Assembly (NCBI GenBank): GCA_023135015.1
Contig: JAGLTZ010000106.1
Coordinates: 1 to 11,046, forward strand
Reading direction: 5' to 3'
From: Candidatus Latescibacterota bacterium
GTDB taxonomy: Bacteria; Blakebacterota; Blakebacteria; Blakebacterales; Blakebacteraceae
Length of the DNA: 11,046 nucleotides
Numbering within the stretch: position 1 is the stretch's first letter; every line of letters starts with the position of its first letter. Below the pieces are notes generated by a model. The model did no database searches and had not been told where the DNA came from. It was given only the letters and a program-made list of their open reading frames with translations. The position numbers were made by a program, and so were the translations under genes. This document shows positions 1 through 6,893 of the stretch, in pieces.

Positions 1-1449
1 AGCCTCTCGCCCATCGGGAAGTATGTCTACTGGTTCGGCACCGACCGCCACTGGCATGTATACGACATTGCGGAAAAGACGACTGCGAACGTCAGCTACG
101 CTCTGCCAGTGGATGTGTGGCAGAAGAGAGCTGACAGGCCACAGCCGCGAGGAGGATACGGTGTGGCCGGCTGGACCGACGGTGACGCCACTATCCTGAT
201 CAATGACGAGTTCGACATCTGGGAGATAAAACCCGACGGTTCGGACCCGAGGAACATCACCGAGGGCTTCGGCCGCGCCAACAACCTTTCCTTCCGCTAC
301 TTCTCGCTGGACCGGGATGAGGAGACGATCGATCCGAGTAAGTGGATGCTGCTGCGGACCACCAACACCGAAACGATGGCGCAGGGTTTTTACCGCGACA
401 GGGTACGGGGAAGCCGCCAGCCACAGGAGCTGCATATGGCCGACTACAGCTACGGGTTGCCCGCCAAGGCCGATGACGTGGATGCAATCCTTCTGACCCG
501 GCAGAGTTTCTACGAGTTTCCCGACCTGTGGCTCACTGATCCGCGGTTCAGGCAGTTCAAGAAGCTCTCTGATGTAGGTGCCCAGAGGGAAGCGTTCATC
601 TGGGGTAATGCAGAGATCGCCCGCTACTTCAACGCCGACGGCGTGGAGCTGAAAGGGATATTAGTCAGGCCGGAGAACTTCGATCCGGAGAAGAAGTACC
701 CCATGCTTGTCTACATATACGAGAAGCTCTCCCAGGGATTGCACCGCTTCCGGAATCCTTCGCCGGGGACTTCGATCAACCCCTCATACTATGTCAGCAA
801 CGGCTACATCATCTGGCAGCCCGACATCAATTACGGCACCGGCCACCCCGGCCAGGACGCTCTGAACTGCGTGGTGCCCAGCGTGGAGACGATCATCGAT
901 ATGGGCTTTGTAGATCCAGAGCGGGTGGGGTTGCAGGGCCATTCGTGGGGCGGCTACCAGGGTGCCTACATGATAACCCAGACCGACATCTTTTCCGCCG
1001 TCGAGTCGGGCGCTCCTGTCTCCAACATGACCAGTGCCTACAGCGGTATCCGGTGGTCATCCGGCAGGGTGCGACAGATGCAGTATGAGCACACTCAGAG
1101 CCGGCTCGGCCGCAACCTGTGGAACGGCGGAATGATGCGCTATATAGAGAACTCACCCGTCTTCTTCGCGGACAGGATCACGACACCGGTCCTGATCCTG
1201 CACAACGACGAGGATGGTGCGGTGCCGTGGTATCAGGGGATCGAGTTCATCATGGCTCTGCGGCGTCTGGGTAAGGTCGCATTCATGCTCAACTACAACG
1301 GCGAGGAGCACGGCCTGCGCAGGAGGCCGAACCAGAAGGACTACACTGTCCGGATGCAGCAGTTCTTCGATCATTACCTGAAGGGTGCCCCCGCGCCCGA
1401 CTGGATGATCTACGGCATCCGGGCCTGGGATGTGGAAAAGGAGAGATAA
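1..1449 (+). CDS. S9 family (prolyl oligopeptidase) serine peptidase, 5'-truncated
   Basis: C-terminal 482 residues of a serine peptidase. The frame is open from base 1, so the gene begins left of the window; the GTG at 109 is only an internal valine. The first ~190 residues hold Trp/Asp-rich beta-strand repeats (e.g. FDIWEIKPDGSDPRNITEG) typical of the S9 beta-propeller that filters substrates. The rest is the alpha/beta-hydrolase domain. The nucleophile motif GHSWGG puts Ser at codon 943-945. The Asp of HNDEDGAVPW at 1213-1215 aligns with the DPP4-type catalytic Asp, and the His of NGEEHG is at 1309-1311, so the triad is complete and in family order. The family cleaves peptides, often after proline, and is usually secreted or periplasmic; the signal peptide, if any, lies outside the window. 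The gene is followed after 13 bp by a lipoprotein hydrolase gene, probably co-transcribed. The exact subfamily and specificity cannot be told. Confidence 0.93.
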   Translation, partial: SLSPIGKYVYWFGTDRHWHVYDIAEKTTANVSYALPVDVWQKRADRPQPRGGYGVAGWTDGDATILINDEFDIWEIKPDGSDPRNITEGFGRANNLSFRYFSLDRDEETIDPSKWMLLRTTNTETMAQGFYRDRVRGSRQPQELHMADYSYGLPAKADDVDAILLTRQSFYEFPDLWLTDPRFRQFKKLSDVGAQREAFIWGNAEIARYFNADGVELKGILVRPENFDPEKKYPMLVYIYEKLSQGLHRFRNPSPGTSINPSYYVSNGYIIWQPDINYGTGHPGQDALNCVVPSVETIIDMGFVDPERVGLQGHSWGGYQGAYMITQTDIFSAVESGAPVSNMTSAYSGIRWSSGRVRQMQYEHTQSRLGRNLWNGGMMRYIENSPVFFADRITTPVLILHNDEDGAVPWYQGIEFIMALRRLGKVAFMLNYNGEEHGLRRRPNQKDYTVRMQQFFDHYLKGAPAPDWMIYGIRAWDVEKER

Positions 1450-1450
1450 A

Positions 1451-1456
1451 GGGGAG
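1451..1456 (+). promoter_or_regulatory. Ribosome binding site deciding the glycosidase start
   Basis: GGGGAG lies 6 nt before the ATG at 1463. It favours that start over the in-frame ATG at 1430, which lies inside the upstream peptidase gene and would put charged residues ahead of the lipoprotein signal. Confidence 0.6.
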
Positions 1457-1462
1457 ATCGCG

Positions 1463-2410
1463 ATGTCGCTAAAGAGCGGGAGAGAGTGGTGCTTTCTCCT
1501 GGTGTACGCATCTGTGATCTCGTGCTCGGGAGGCTCCGACCTTTCATCGATACCGATGAACTGGCAGCCGCTGAGCTCTCTGAACGAGAGTCTTCCAGAG
1601 GGCATCCGCGTCTATGAGGGGTTGAACCAGGATCTGCCGCTGAAGGCCTGGTATGTTCTGGTTGACGAGGCCGACCCCAGTATTACAACGCGGGTGGTCG
1701 TCTCTGAGGATACCGACAGGAGAGAGAGCGCTTCCAGCTTCGCCGACCGGCTTGGCGCCCCGGTTGTCGTCAATGGTGGTTATTTCCGAATGGATCTCGA
1801 ACCGGCCGAGCACGTCGGCCTCCTCTGCATCGACCGGCAGATTCTCCACCCGGCCACCATCTCGGTCCGGCGCGATACGATCCGCTACCATACAGCCCGT
1901 GCCGCACTTGGATTTACGAAGGAGGGGCATATTGATGTGGCGTGGGTGTCCAGCCGGAACGACTCGCTTTTAGAGTGGGAAGAACCTCCGTTCAATGTGC
2001 CCGGGACTCCTTCTCCGCCTCTCGATTTCCGGCGGTCGCGTCTGTGGAATGTCCGCGATGCACTCGCGGCAGGACCGGCCCTCCTCTGGAACGGAAGTAT
2101 CCGGATCACCTCGGATGAAGAGGTGTTTTTCGATAGCTCCATCCCGCAGATCCATCCCCGGACAGCTGCTGGTTATACTTGTGACGGAAAGCTCGTGCTG
2201 CTGGTCGTGGACGGGCGTCAACCTGAGAGCCGGGGGGTAGACCTGATGGAACTGGCCACGATCATGCAGGATCTAGGCTGCGTCGAGGCTGTGAACCTCG
2301 ATGGCGGAGGCTCCTCCTCGCTGGTAGTCAACGGTGTCCTGGTGAACCGTCCGGCCGGTGGTGAGTACCAGCGGGAGGTGATGTCTGCACTGGCGGTGTT
2401 TTACCGCTGA
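1463..2410 (+). CDS. Phosphodiester glycosidase family (NAGPA/DUF2233) lipoprotein
   Basis: 315 residues from the ATG at 1463, chosen for its ribosome binding site and because it begins directly with a signal sequence. Residues 9-20 are hydrophobic and end in V-I-S-C (Cys21), an acceptable lipobox, so the protein is probably a lipid-anchored envelope protein. Two hallmark stretches of the NAGPA (phosphodiester alpha-GlcNAcase, PF09992) fold are present: VVVNGGYFRMD (Asn104-Gly-Gly-Tyr-Phe) and the C-terminal AVNLDGGGSSSLVVNG (Asn278, Asp280, Gly-Gly-Gly-Ser-Ser). These loops form the active site in the family, which removes phosphodiester-linked sugars. The bacterial substrate is usually unknown, possibly wall or exopolysaccharide phosphodiesters. 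Length fits a single-domain member. It lies 13 bp downstream of the S9 peptidase (likely operon), and its 3' end overlaps the convergent M28 gene by 10 bp. Confidence 0.88.
   Translation: MSLKSGREWCFLLVYASVISCSGGSDLSSIPMNWQPLSSLNESLPEGIRVYEGLNQDLPLKAWYVLVDEADPSITTRVVVSEDTDRRESASSFADRLGAPVVVNGGYFRMDLEPAEHVGLLCIDRQILHPATISVRRDTIRYHTARAALGFTKEGHIDVAWVSSRNDSLLEWEEPPFNVPGTPSPPLDFRRSRLWNVRDALAAGPALLWNGSIRITSDEEVFFDSSIPQIHPRTAAGYTCDGKLVLLVVDGRQPESRGVDLMELATIMQDLGCVEAVNLDGGGSSSLVVNGVLVNRPAGGEYQREVMSALAVFYR
2401..2410. other. Tail-to-tail gene overlap
   Basis: The decamer TTACCGCTGA contains both stops: TAA of the leftward M28 gene (complement of 2401-2403) and TGA of the rightward glycosidase gene (2408-2410). 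No room remains for a terminator between the two genes. Confidence 0.9.
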
Positions 2411-4563
2411 GGGGGACCCAGCCTGGCGTCCACTAACAGTCCCGCCGCCTGCAGATCCTTCAGGTATGTGACAACCAGGTCAAGTAACTGGGATCCGAAC
2501 TCGGCGCTGACAGCATTACGGATCTCGATGGCATTGCGGGCCCCGTTTACGAAATTGACGATCTCGTAACGCAGTGTCGACTGCTGCCACAGGTTTCTTC
2601 CGGGTCCGTCCTGGTAGTAGCTGCGGCGTTCGGTTGGCAGGTGGTCCAGGAACCAATCGTCTGTAATGGGGCCGCGGGTGGCCCGCCGGTAGACCAGGTT
2701 CATCGCTTCCTTCCGCTCGGGGGTGCTGTCGATCGGAAGCAGCTGAGGCAATCTGATCAGACCGCGCTCGCCCATGATCCGGCTCAGTTCGGTCTCAATG
2801 ACCCTCTCCTTGATAACAGTCCCGTGCGACTCGAGACGGGCGCAGGCCCGGGTGACCGCCTGCCGAAAAGCAGCCGCGGTCGTTGAGTCGGTACCTGTCC
2901 CCGCCAGCCGCATCATACTGGAAACTGCCCGCAATTCCCGGTCGAGCTGCTCTTCAAGAATGTCTTCGGCGTCCTCCTTCAGGAGTGCCAGATCGACATC
3001 CACCATGCTACGATCCATGGTCTCCAGCAGCTCCACGGCTTTCCTCTGGTCGAGGGCAAGGTGCTCGAGAGCCCCCGCCACCTGCATTTCCAGGAGGTCG
3101 TCGGCCTGGGAAGGCTCCAGGACGGCAAGGGACCATGCGGTTGCTGCAGCGATGAGCTCGGCGCGCTTCAGCGCTGTAGGGTCGATCTTGTCGGGAGTGT
3201 CCTCGCTTGTATGGTAGAAGGGATCGGGCCAGGTGTTCAGCATTACCGAGGGAACACCGATTGCGCCGTCGATGAACATATAGTGGTCGGAGCCTCCCGA
3301 ATATGGCACGACCCTGTAGTTCATCGGCTGCGATGTCCCCCTCGGTTCGTGAACGTTGAGGCCAGATACCCACAAAGCGGCCTCAGACACCACCTGATCG
3401 AGGATCGAGGAGCTGGACGCGGGGTTCTGTATGACCTGGAGAACGCTGTAGCCGGCCGGGGTGCCGACCATGTCGAGGTTGATACCGAATGCAATGCGCT
3501 CACCGGCCTCGGGGTGGGCATCCAGCCATGCCGCAGTACCGTACATTTCGGCGACCCACAGAAAGCGGATGGTCCGCGCCGGCCCCGGCAGGCGACCACC
3601 GTCTATTAGTTTCTTCAGGCCGCGAGCCATGTCCAGCAGCGCCGCTGATCCCGAAGCGTTGTCGTTGGCGCTCGGCTTCGGATGGTCGAGATGCGCCATC
3701 AGGAGTATCTCCTGATCCGGATAGCGGTCACCGGGAATGGTTGCTGTCACCATGTCGAGCGAGCCGTCCTGCAGGTTTCCGTTCCTGATAACGGCATGCA
3801 GGCGTACCTCCTCGCTCCCTGAGAGCAGGGCCTTAAGTTCCCGGGCCGTGCGGTAGCTGATGTTGAAGCCCCACCGGATCCGTTCCCTCTCGCCCGCCTT
3901 CGGCCACATGCCGGTGTACCTGACCTGGTCGGGATATTCGGGTCTGTCGTTCCAGCATACGACGCCCAGGGCGCCATGTCGCAGCACCGCCAGCCGATGC
4001 ACATTGCCCCCGTAGCCGCTCGCCAGGACTATTTTCCCTGAAACATCCGTAGACTGGTAGAAGGTGGGGTCAAGGCCCGTACCCGCGTCAATCAGGACTC
4101 CTTCTTCGTCGGCGGAGGCGGAGAGGGTGACCAGGGCGTTGGCGATCTCGCTGTAGCGGGTCAGCCTCCTGCGCTGTGGTGCAACCAGCCACAGCTCGGC
4201 CTCTTCAATAGTCCAGCCTACGGGGGAGAGCCAGGTCAGGTACGATCTGTGCCCGTCGGATGGAAAAGACTCCATGGCGGCATCCGTGAGCCCGTATTGC
4301 CGGAGTTGCCCAAGCACGTATTGGGCCGATTCCCGCATCATCGGGGATGCCTGTATCCTGTGATACTGTGCGATCTGCCGCACGTGATGCATCGCTATCT
4401 CGCCTGAAAGCTCCTCGAGTATTGCCTGGCCCTCGGCACGGCTGAGCGGCAGCCCCGCGCTGATCCGGGGCGCCCCTTCCTGGGCCGCGGCAGGCAGCGC
4501 CAGGAGGATTAGGGCCGAGAGCAGACCGGAAACGACTGCCGGGATGCGGTTTTTCTGAATCAT
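2401..4563 (-). CDS. Secreted M28 family metallopeptidase with PA-like insert and C-terminal winged-helix/PqqD-like region
   Basis: 720 residues from the ATG at 4563, with GAGG 5 nt upstream; a GTG one codon earlier is less well placed. A Sec signal peptide ends near LPAAA|QEG (~residue 27). A PA-like segment (VSGKIVLASGYGG ... HGALGVVCW) occupies about residues 155-265. The M28 catalytic core follows: AHLDH (His291), ANDNASG (Asp301, bridging), WVAEMYG (Glu339, general base), NLDMVG (Asp364) and YHTSED (His451). The position after Glu339, normally a second Glu that binds metal, is Met340. DUF4910-type M28 relatives, as I recall them, also have E-x-x-G here, so this may be a subfamily trait. 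Residues ~475-600 are helical and charged, and the last ~60 resemble a winged-helix or PqqD-like fold. The likely role is amino- or carboxypeptidase activity in the periplasm or outside the cell. Transcribed away from the DUF4097 pair and towards the glycosidase gene. Confidence 0.9.
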   Translation of the reverse strand: MIQKNRIPAVVSGLLSALILLALPAAAQEGAPRISAGLPLSRAEGQAILEELSGEIAMHHVRQIAQYHRIQASPMMRESAQYVLGQLRQYGLTDAAMESFPSDGHRSYLTWLSPVGWTIEEAELWLVAPQRRRLTRYSEIANALVTLSASADEEGVLIDAGTGLDPTFYQSTDVSGKIVLASGYGGNVHRLAVLRHGALGVVCWNDRPEYPDQVRYTGMWPKAGERERIRWGFNISYRTARELKALLSGSEEVRLHAVIRNGNLQDGSLDMVTATIPGDRYPDQEILLMAHLDHPKPSANDNASGSAALLDMARGLKKLIDGGRLPGPARTIRFLWVAEMYGTAAWLDAHPEAGERIAFGINLDMVGTPAGYSVLQVIQNPASSSSILDQVVSEAALWVSGLNVHEPRGTSQPMNYRVVPYSGGSDHYMFIDGAIGVPSVMLNTWPDPFYHTSEDTPDKIDPTALKRAELIAAATAWSLAVLEPSQADDLLEMQVAGALEHLALDQRKAVELLETMDRSMVDVDLALLKEDAEDILEEQLDRELRAVSSMMRLAGTGTDSTTAAAFRQAVTRACARLESHGTVIKERVIETELSRIMGERGLIRLPQLLPIDSTPERKEAMNLVYRRATRGPITDDWFLDHLPTERRSYYQDGPGRNLWQQSTLRYEIVNFVNGARNAIEIRNAVSAEFGSQLLDLVVTYLKDLQAAGLLVDARLGPPQR

Positions 4564-4567
4564 CACT

Positions 4568-4572
4568 ACCTC
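4568..4572 (-). promoter_or_regulatory. Ribosome binding site of the M28 peptidase gene
   Basis: On the minus strand GAGGT stands just upstream of GTG-ATG. Its GAGG core is 5 nt from the ATG at 4563, but too close to the GTG at 4566, so it selects the ATG. Confidence 0.5.
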
Positions 4573-4601
4573 GTGAGGCCTTTGTGAAAAATCCTATTTG
4601 A

Positions 4602-4630
4602 TATTTACGTTTAAAAGTCACTCGAACCAA
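4602..4630 (-). promoter_or_regulatory. Possible sigma70-like promoter for the M28 gene
   Basis: Reading the minus strand, TTGGTT (complement of 4625-4630) is followed after exactly 17 bp by TAAATA (complement of 4602-4607), about 39 bp before the ATG. Spacing is ideal but both hexamers match the consensus only partly, so this is a guess. Confidence 0.25.
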
Positions 4631-4697
4631 TAGCAGGTGTCAACGCGGAAGGTGAAACTTCACTGTCCCGCAATCCGTATTTCCATTATGAGTGACT
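4616..4697. repeat. 8-bp inverted repeat AGTCACTC / GAGTGACT
   Basis: AGTCACTC at 4616-4623 is the exact reverse complement of GAGTGACT at 4690-4697, with 66 bp between. The left arm lies inside the spacer of the proposed M28 promoter; the right arm is ~40 bp before the DUF4097 start. The pair could be operator half-sites or chance. Confidence 0.45.
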
Positions 4698-4738
4698 AGA
4701 GAGATTCCGATTGTATTCAGAGGGGGGTGTTCTTTCAG

Positions 4739-5800
4739 ATGTTCCTGAACAGTAGGCGTATCCTTCTTACGGCAGTTTTTTTCCTTACTGCCGGAGTTGT
4801 TGACTCGACTGCATTCGCACAGGAAAACGGGCAGTATGTACTTGTCGGACAGCACGTGGCTGTCTACAACCTGGCCGGCAAGATGAAGGTCGAGGGAGGC
4901 AGCGGCTCAGAAGTGGTGGTCGAAGTTACACTGGTGGGAGATGATTCAGGGGAGCTGGAGATAGAGAGCGGTATGATCGACGGCCGCCCGACCCTGAGGG
5001 TTATCTACCCATCCAGCCGGATCGTTTATACTGAGGTGAGCCGGTTCTCCCGAACTACCATACGGGTCCGCAGGGATGGAACCTTCGGCGGCTCCCCTAT
5101 CGGCAGCCGCCGCGTCACTATCACCGGATCGGGGAGGGGGCTGCGGGCTTATGCCGATATCACGGTGAAAGTGCCGGAAGGGAAAAAAGTCGCTACCTAT
5201 ATAGGCGTCGGCAGGATTGACGCCGAGAATATCGCGGGCGATTTCCGACTGGATACCGTCTCCGGTAATGTGAAGGTGGACGGTGTAAGGGGACCACTAC
5301 TGGTTGATACCGGATCCGGCCGTGTGACGGTAAACGATGCGGAAGGAGATGTAGACATAGACACAGGCTCAGGCCGTGTAGATCTATCGGGCATTACCGG
5401 GGACGAATTGAGGGTTGATACCGGCTCGGGCCGGGTTAAGGGGAACAGGATCGAGGTAAGGCATATTGATATTGATACGGGATCGGGCGGCATCAATATC
5501 GAGAGGGTTCAGGGAAGGGATATCCGTCTGGATACCGGAAGTGGTTCGGTGGAACTCGACCTGATGAGTAATATACGCAGCCTGGTAATCGATACCGGCT
5601 CAGGCGGGGTTACCGTCCATGTGCCCTCCACGCTAGGGGCGGACATCGAGATCGATGTCGGAAGCGGCGGGATCTCTGTTGACGTCCCGATTGAATATTT
5701 CAAGAAGACACGAACGTATATCCGTGGTCAGATCGGAGATGGGAACGGGCGTATTTACATTGACACCGGGTCGGGGAGCGTAAGAATTTACCCCCGCTAG
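4739..5800 (+). CDS. Secreted DUF4097-type beta-solenoid protein with nine DTGSG turns
   Basis: 353 residues from the ATG at 4739. The GTG at 4727 overlaps the G-rich ribosome binding site and is unlikely, although the spacing to the ATG (~11 nt) is a little long. A signal peptide (hydrophobic segment ~8-20) ends at STAFA|QEN, so the protein is exported. Residues ~30-165 are beta-rich without obvious repeats. Residues 172-348 are nine turns beginning D-T/V-x-S-G-x-V/I, spaced 18, 18, 19, 19, 19, 20, 21 and 36 residues, with small and hydrophobic residues alternating between them. This is the repeating beta-helix pattern of the DUF4097 (putative adhesin) family. No catalytic motif is recognised. 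It is followed after 34 bp by a second DUF4097 gene and probably co-transcribed with it. Function is unknown; a surface or periplasmic structural, adhesion or stress role is inferred from the family only. Confidence 0.85.
   Translation: MFLNSRRILLTAVFFLTAGVVDSTAFAQENGQYVLVGQHVAVYNLAGKMKVEGGSGSEVVVEVTLVGDDSGELEIESGMIDGRPTLRVIYPSSRIVYTEVSRFSRTTIRVRRDGTFGGSPIGSRRVTITGSGRGLRAYADITVKVPEGKKVATYIGVGRIDAENIAGDFRLDTVSGNVKVDGVRGPLLVDTGSGRVTVNDAEGDVDIDTGSGRVDLSGITGDELRVDTGSGRVKGNRIEVRHIDIDTGSGGINIERVQGRDIRLDTGSGSVELDLMSNIRSLVIDTGSGGVTVHVPSTLGADIEIDVGSGGISVDVPIEYFKKTRTYIRGQIGDGNGRIYIDTGSGSVRIYPR
5252..5782 (+). repeat. Nine imperfect tandem repeats encoding DTGSGxV
   Basis: Turns start at 5252, 5306, 5360, 5417, 5474, 5531, 5591, 5654 and 5762. 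At the DNA level they share GATACCGG-(A/C)(T/G)C-(C/G)GG-like cores with variable third bases, so selection appears to act on the protein motif rather than the DNA. The period grows from 54 to 63 bp, with one 108-bp gap before the last copy. Confidence 0.85.
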
Positions 5801-5834
5801 TCTCCGGAAGTGATCCGGTGTCCAGCGCCCTCCA

Positions 5835-6842
5835 ATGCGGTGCGACGATCAGCGGCATAAGTCAGTAGGGATAGTACCGGCGGCGGTTCTTACCACTGTC
5901 TTGTTTTCTGGAATCTTTCCTTCCGAGGCTAAAACACAGCATAGCAGTACATTCGAACGCCGTCTGGAGGTGACCGCCGGTGGAGTGTTCCAGCTAACTA
6001 ATGTGTCGGGGGACATCACCGTCACAGGTACCTCAGGGCGTTTTGTCCGGATCAGCGGGGTCAAGCGTGTACAGGTGGCCAATGCGGCTGAAGCTGCCGC
6101 ACTGCTGGAGTTTACGGTTATCGAAGTGGAAACACGCAGTGATAGTGTGGGTATCAGAACCCGGCAACCCTCTGTCGAAGAGATGCAGCGGGCAGGCAAC
6201 CTGGAGCGGATACCGGTCAGCGTAACCTACTCTGTGGAGGTTCCACGGGATGTCAGGGTGAACCTTCGCACCACCTCGGGAAGCATCCGTGTGTCTGGCA
6301 TAGAACAGGATGTCAACCTTGAGACCGCCAGCGGCAGTATAACCACCGATAATATAGGTGGCTCGGTGTCAGCGGGTTCGGTCAGGGGAGATATCACGAT
6401 CAGTGGAACGGGCCGGGGCGTGGATTCCAACACTGTCTCCGGAGATATTGTATTGACCGGTGTGGATGATCGCATCAGGGCCACGTGTGTATCCGGAGAC
6501 ATAACCATCAGGGGCGGTAATCTGACGGAAGTGTGGGCCAATAATACAGGCGGCAACATTCACTGTGAGGGGGCGGTCGGAAGTGGGGCACGGTATCAGC
6601 TTACCAGCCATTCGGGCGACATTGAATTTGTGGCCGGGGAAGGGGGAGGATTCCGGGTGAGCCTCAGTACCGTTTCGGGCAGCATTTCGGCACCTCTGGA
6701 GCTGACCCTGACCGGTACCCGGACCAGTCGGCGTTCCCTGACGGGCGTTTATCGCCGGCCTGAAGCCTCGGTCGAGTTGACCACTTTTTCCGGTAATATA
6801 ACACTGCTTACGGTGCTGGTGCCCGACCGCAATGAGAAATGA
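5835..6842 (+). CDS. Secreted DUF4097-type beta-solenoid protein, second copy
   Basis: 335 residues. The ATG at 5835 is the only usable start, because an in-frame TGA stands at 5811. It has no clear Shine-Dalgarno, so translation may depend on coupling to the gene 34 bp upstream. After a charged N-terminus a hydrophobic stretch (~12-27) ends near PSEA|KTQ, a probable signal peptide. Residues ~35-65 resemble the usual DUF4097 opening (VTAGGVFQLTNVSGDITVTG). From about residue 147 to 318 there are roughly nine turns with the core x-S/G-G-x-I/V, e.g. TSGSIRV, ASGSITT, VSGDIVL, VSGDITI, TGGNIHC, HSGDIEF, VSGSISA, FSGNITL. The Asp-Thr-Gly signature of the first protein is absent, so the two are diverged paralogues or a functional pair rather than a recent duplication. 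Substrate and role are unknown. Confidence 0.83.
   Translation: MRCDDQRHKSVGIVPAAVLTTVLFSGIFPSEAKTQHSSTFERRLEVTAGGVFQLTNVSGDITVTGTSGRFVRISGVKRVQVANAAEAAALLEFTVIEVETRSDSVGIRTRQPSVEEMQRAGNLERIPVSVTYSVEVPRDVRVNLRTTSGSIRVSGIEQDVNLETASGSITTDNIGGSVSAGSVRGDITISGTGRGVDSNTVSGDIVLTGVDDRIRATCVSGDITIRGGNLTEVWANNTGGNIHCEGAVGSGARYQLTSHSGDIEFVAGEGGGFRVSLSTVSGSISAPLELTLTGTRTSRRSLTGVYRRPEASVELTTFSGNITLLTVLVPDRNEK
6273..6806 (+). repeat. Repeated SGxI beta-turns of the second DUF4097 protein
   Basis: The segment encodes about nine turns with a Ser/Thr-Gly corner and beta-branched residues, spaced mostly 16-20 residues apart. They are much more diverged than those of the preceding gene. Confidence 0.6.
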
Positions 6843-6866
6843 CATGCCCGACCGTCTGTTTATTGT

Positions 6867-6873
6867 AAAGGAG
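6867..6873 (+). promoter_or_regulatory. Strong Shine-Dalgarno placed for a CTG start
   Basis: AAAGGAG at 6867-6873 lies 8 nt before an in-frame CTG (6882) but 20 nt before the GTG at 6894. The spacing points to initiation at CTG. Confidence 0.5.
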
Positions 6874-6893
6874 ACACTGAACTGAAAGCACCC

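Larger units (their letters stand above)
4564..4738. promoter_or_regulatory. Divergent intergenic/promoter region
   Basis: This 175-bp stretch between the leftward M28 gene and the rightward DUF4097 gene is more AT-rich than its surroundings and contains no convincing gene. It must hold the promoters of both transcription units. It contains a perfect 8-bp inverted repeat (4616-4623 / 4690-4697) and, inside that, a small quasi-palindrome GTGAA-AC-TTCAC (4652-4663). A G-rich run (GAGGGGGG, 4720-4727) precedes the DUF4097 start. Confidence 0.7.

Noticed and set aside
1153..1605. Minus-strand open frame of 150 codons
   Set aside because: It spans the end of the S9 gene and the start of the glycosidase gene, has no recognisable domain, and is a high-GC shadow of strong genes on the other strand.
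3061..3609. Plus-strand open frame of 182 codons inside the M28 gene
   Set aside because: It is fully antisense to the conserved catalytic core of the M28 peptidase and carries no recognisable motif.
4640..4855. Small minus-strand frame of 71 codons across the divergent region
   Set aside because: It overlaps the signal-peptide region of the DUF4097 gene, resembles no known protein and occupies the promoter region.
5252..5782. DTGSG motifs as aspartic protease active sites
   Set aside because: D-T-G-S/A is the pepsin/retropepsin signature, but nine periodic copies with solenoid spacing and no flanking protease fold fit a structural repeat, not one or two catalytic sites.
5804..5818. CCGGA-AGTGA-TCCGG hairpin after the first DUF4097 gene as a terminator
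   Set aside because: The stem is only 5 bp and no T-run follows; the next gene starts 17 bp later on the same strand.
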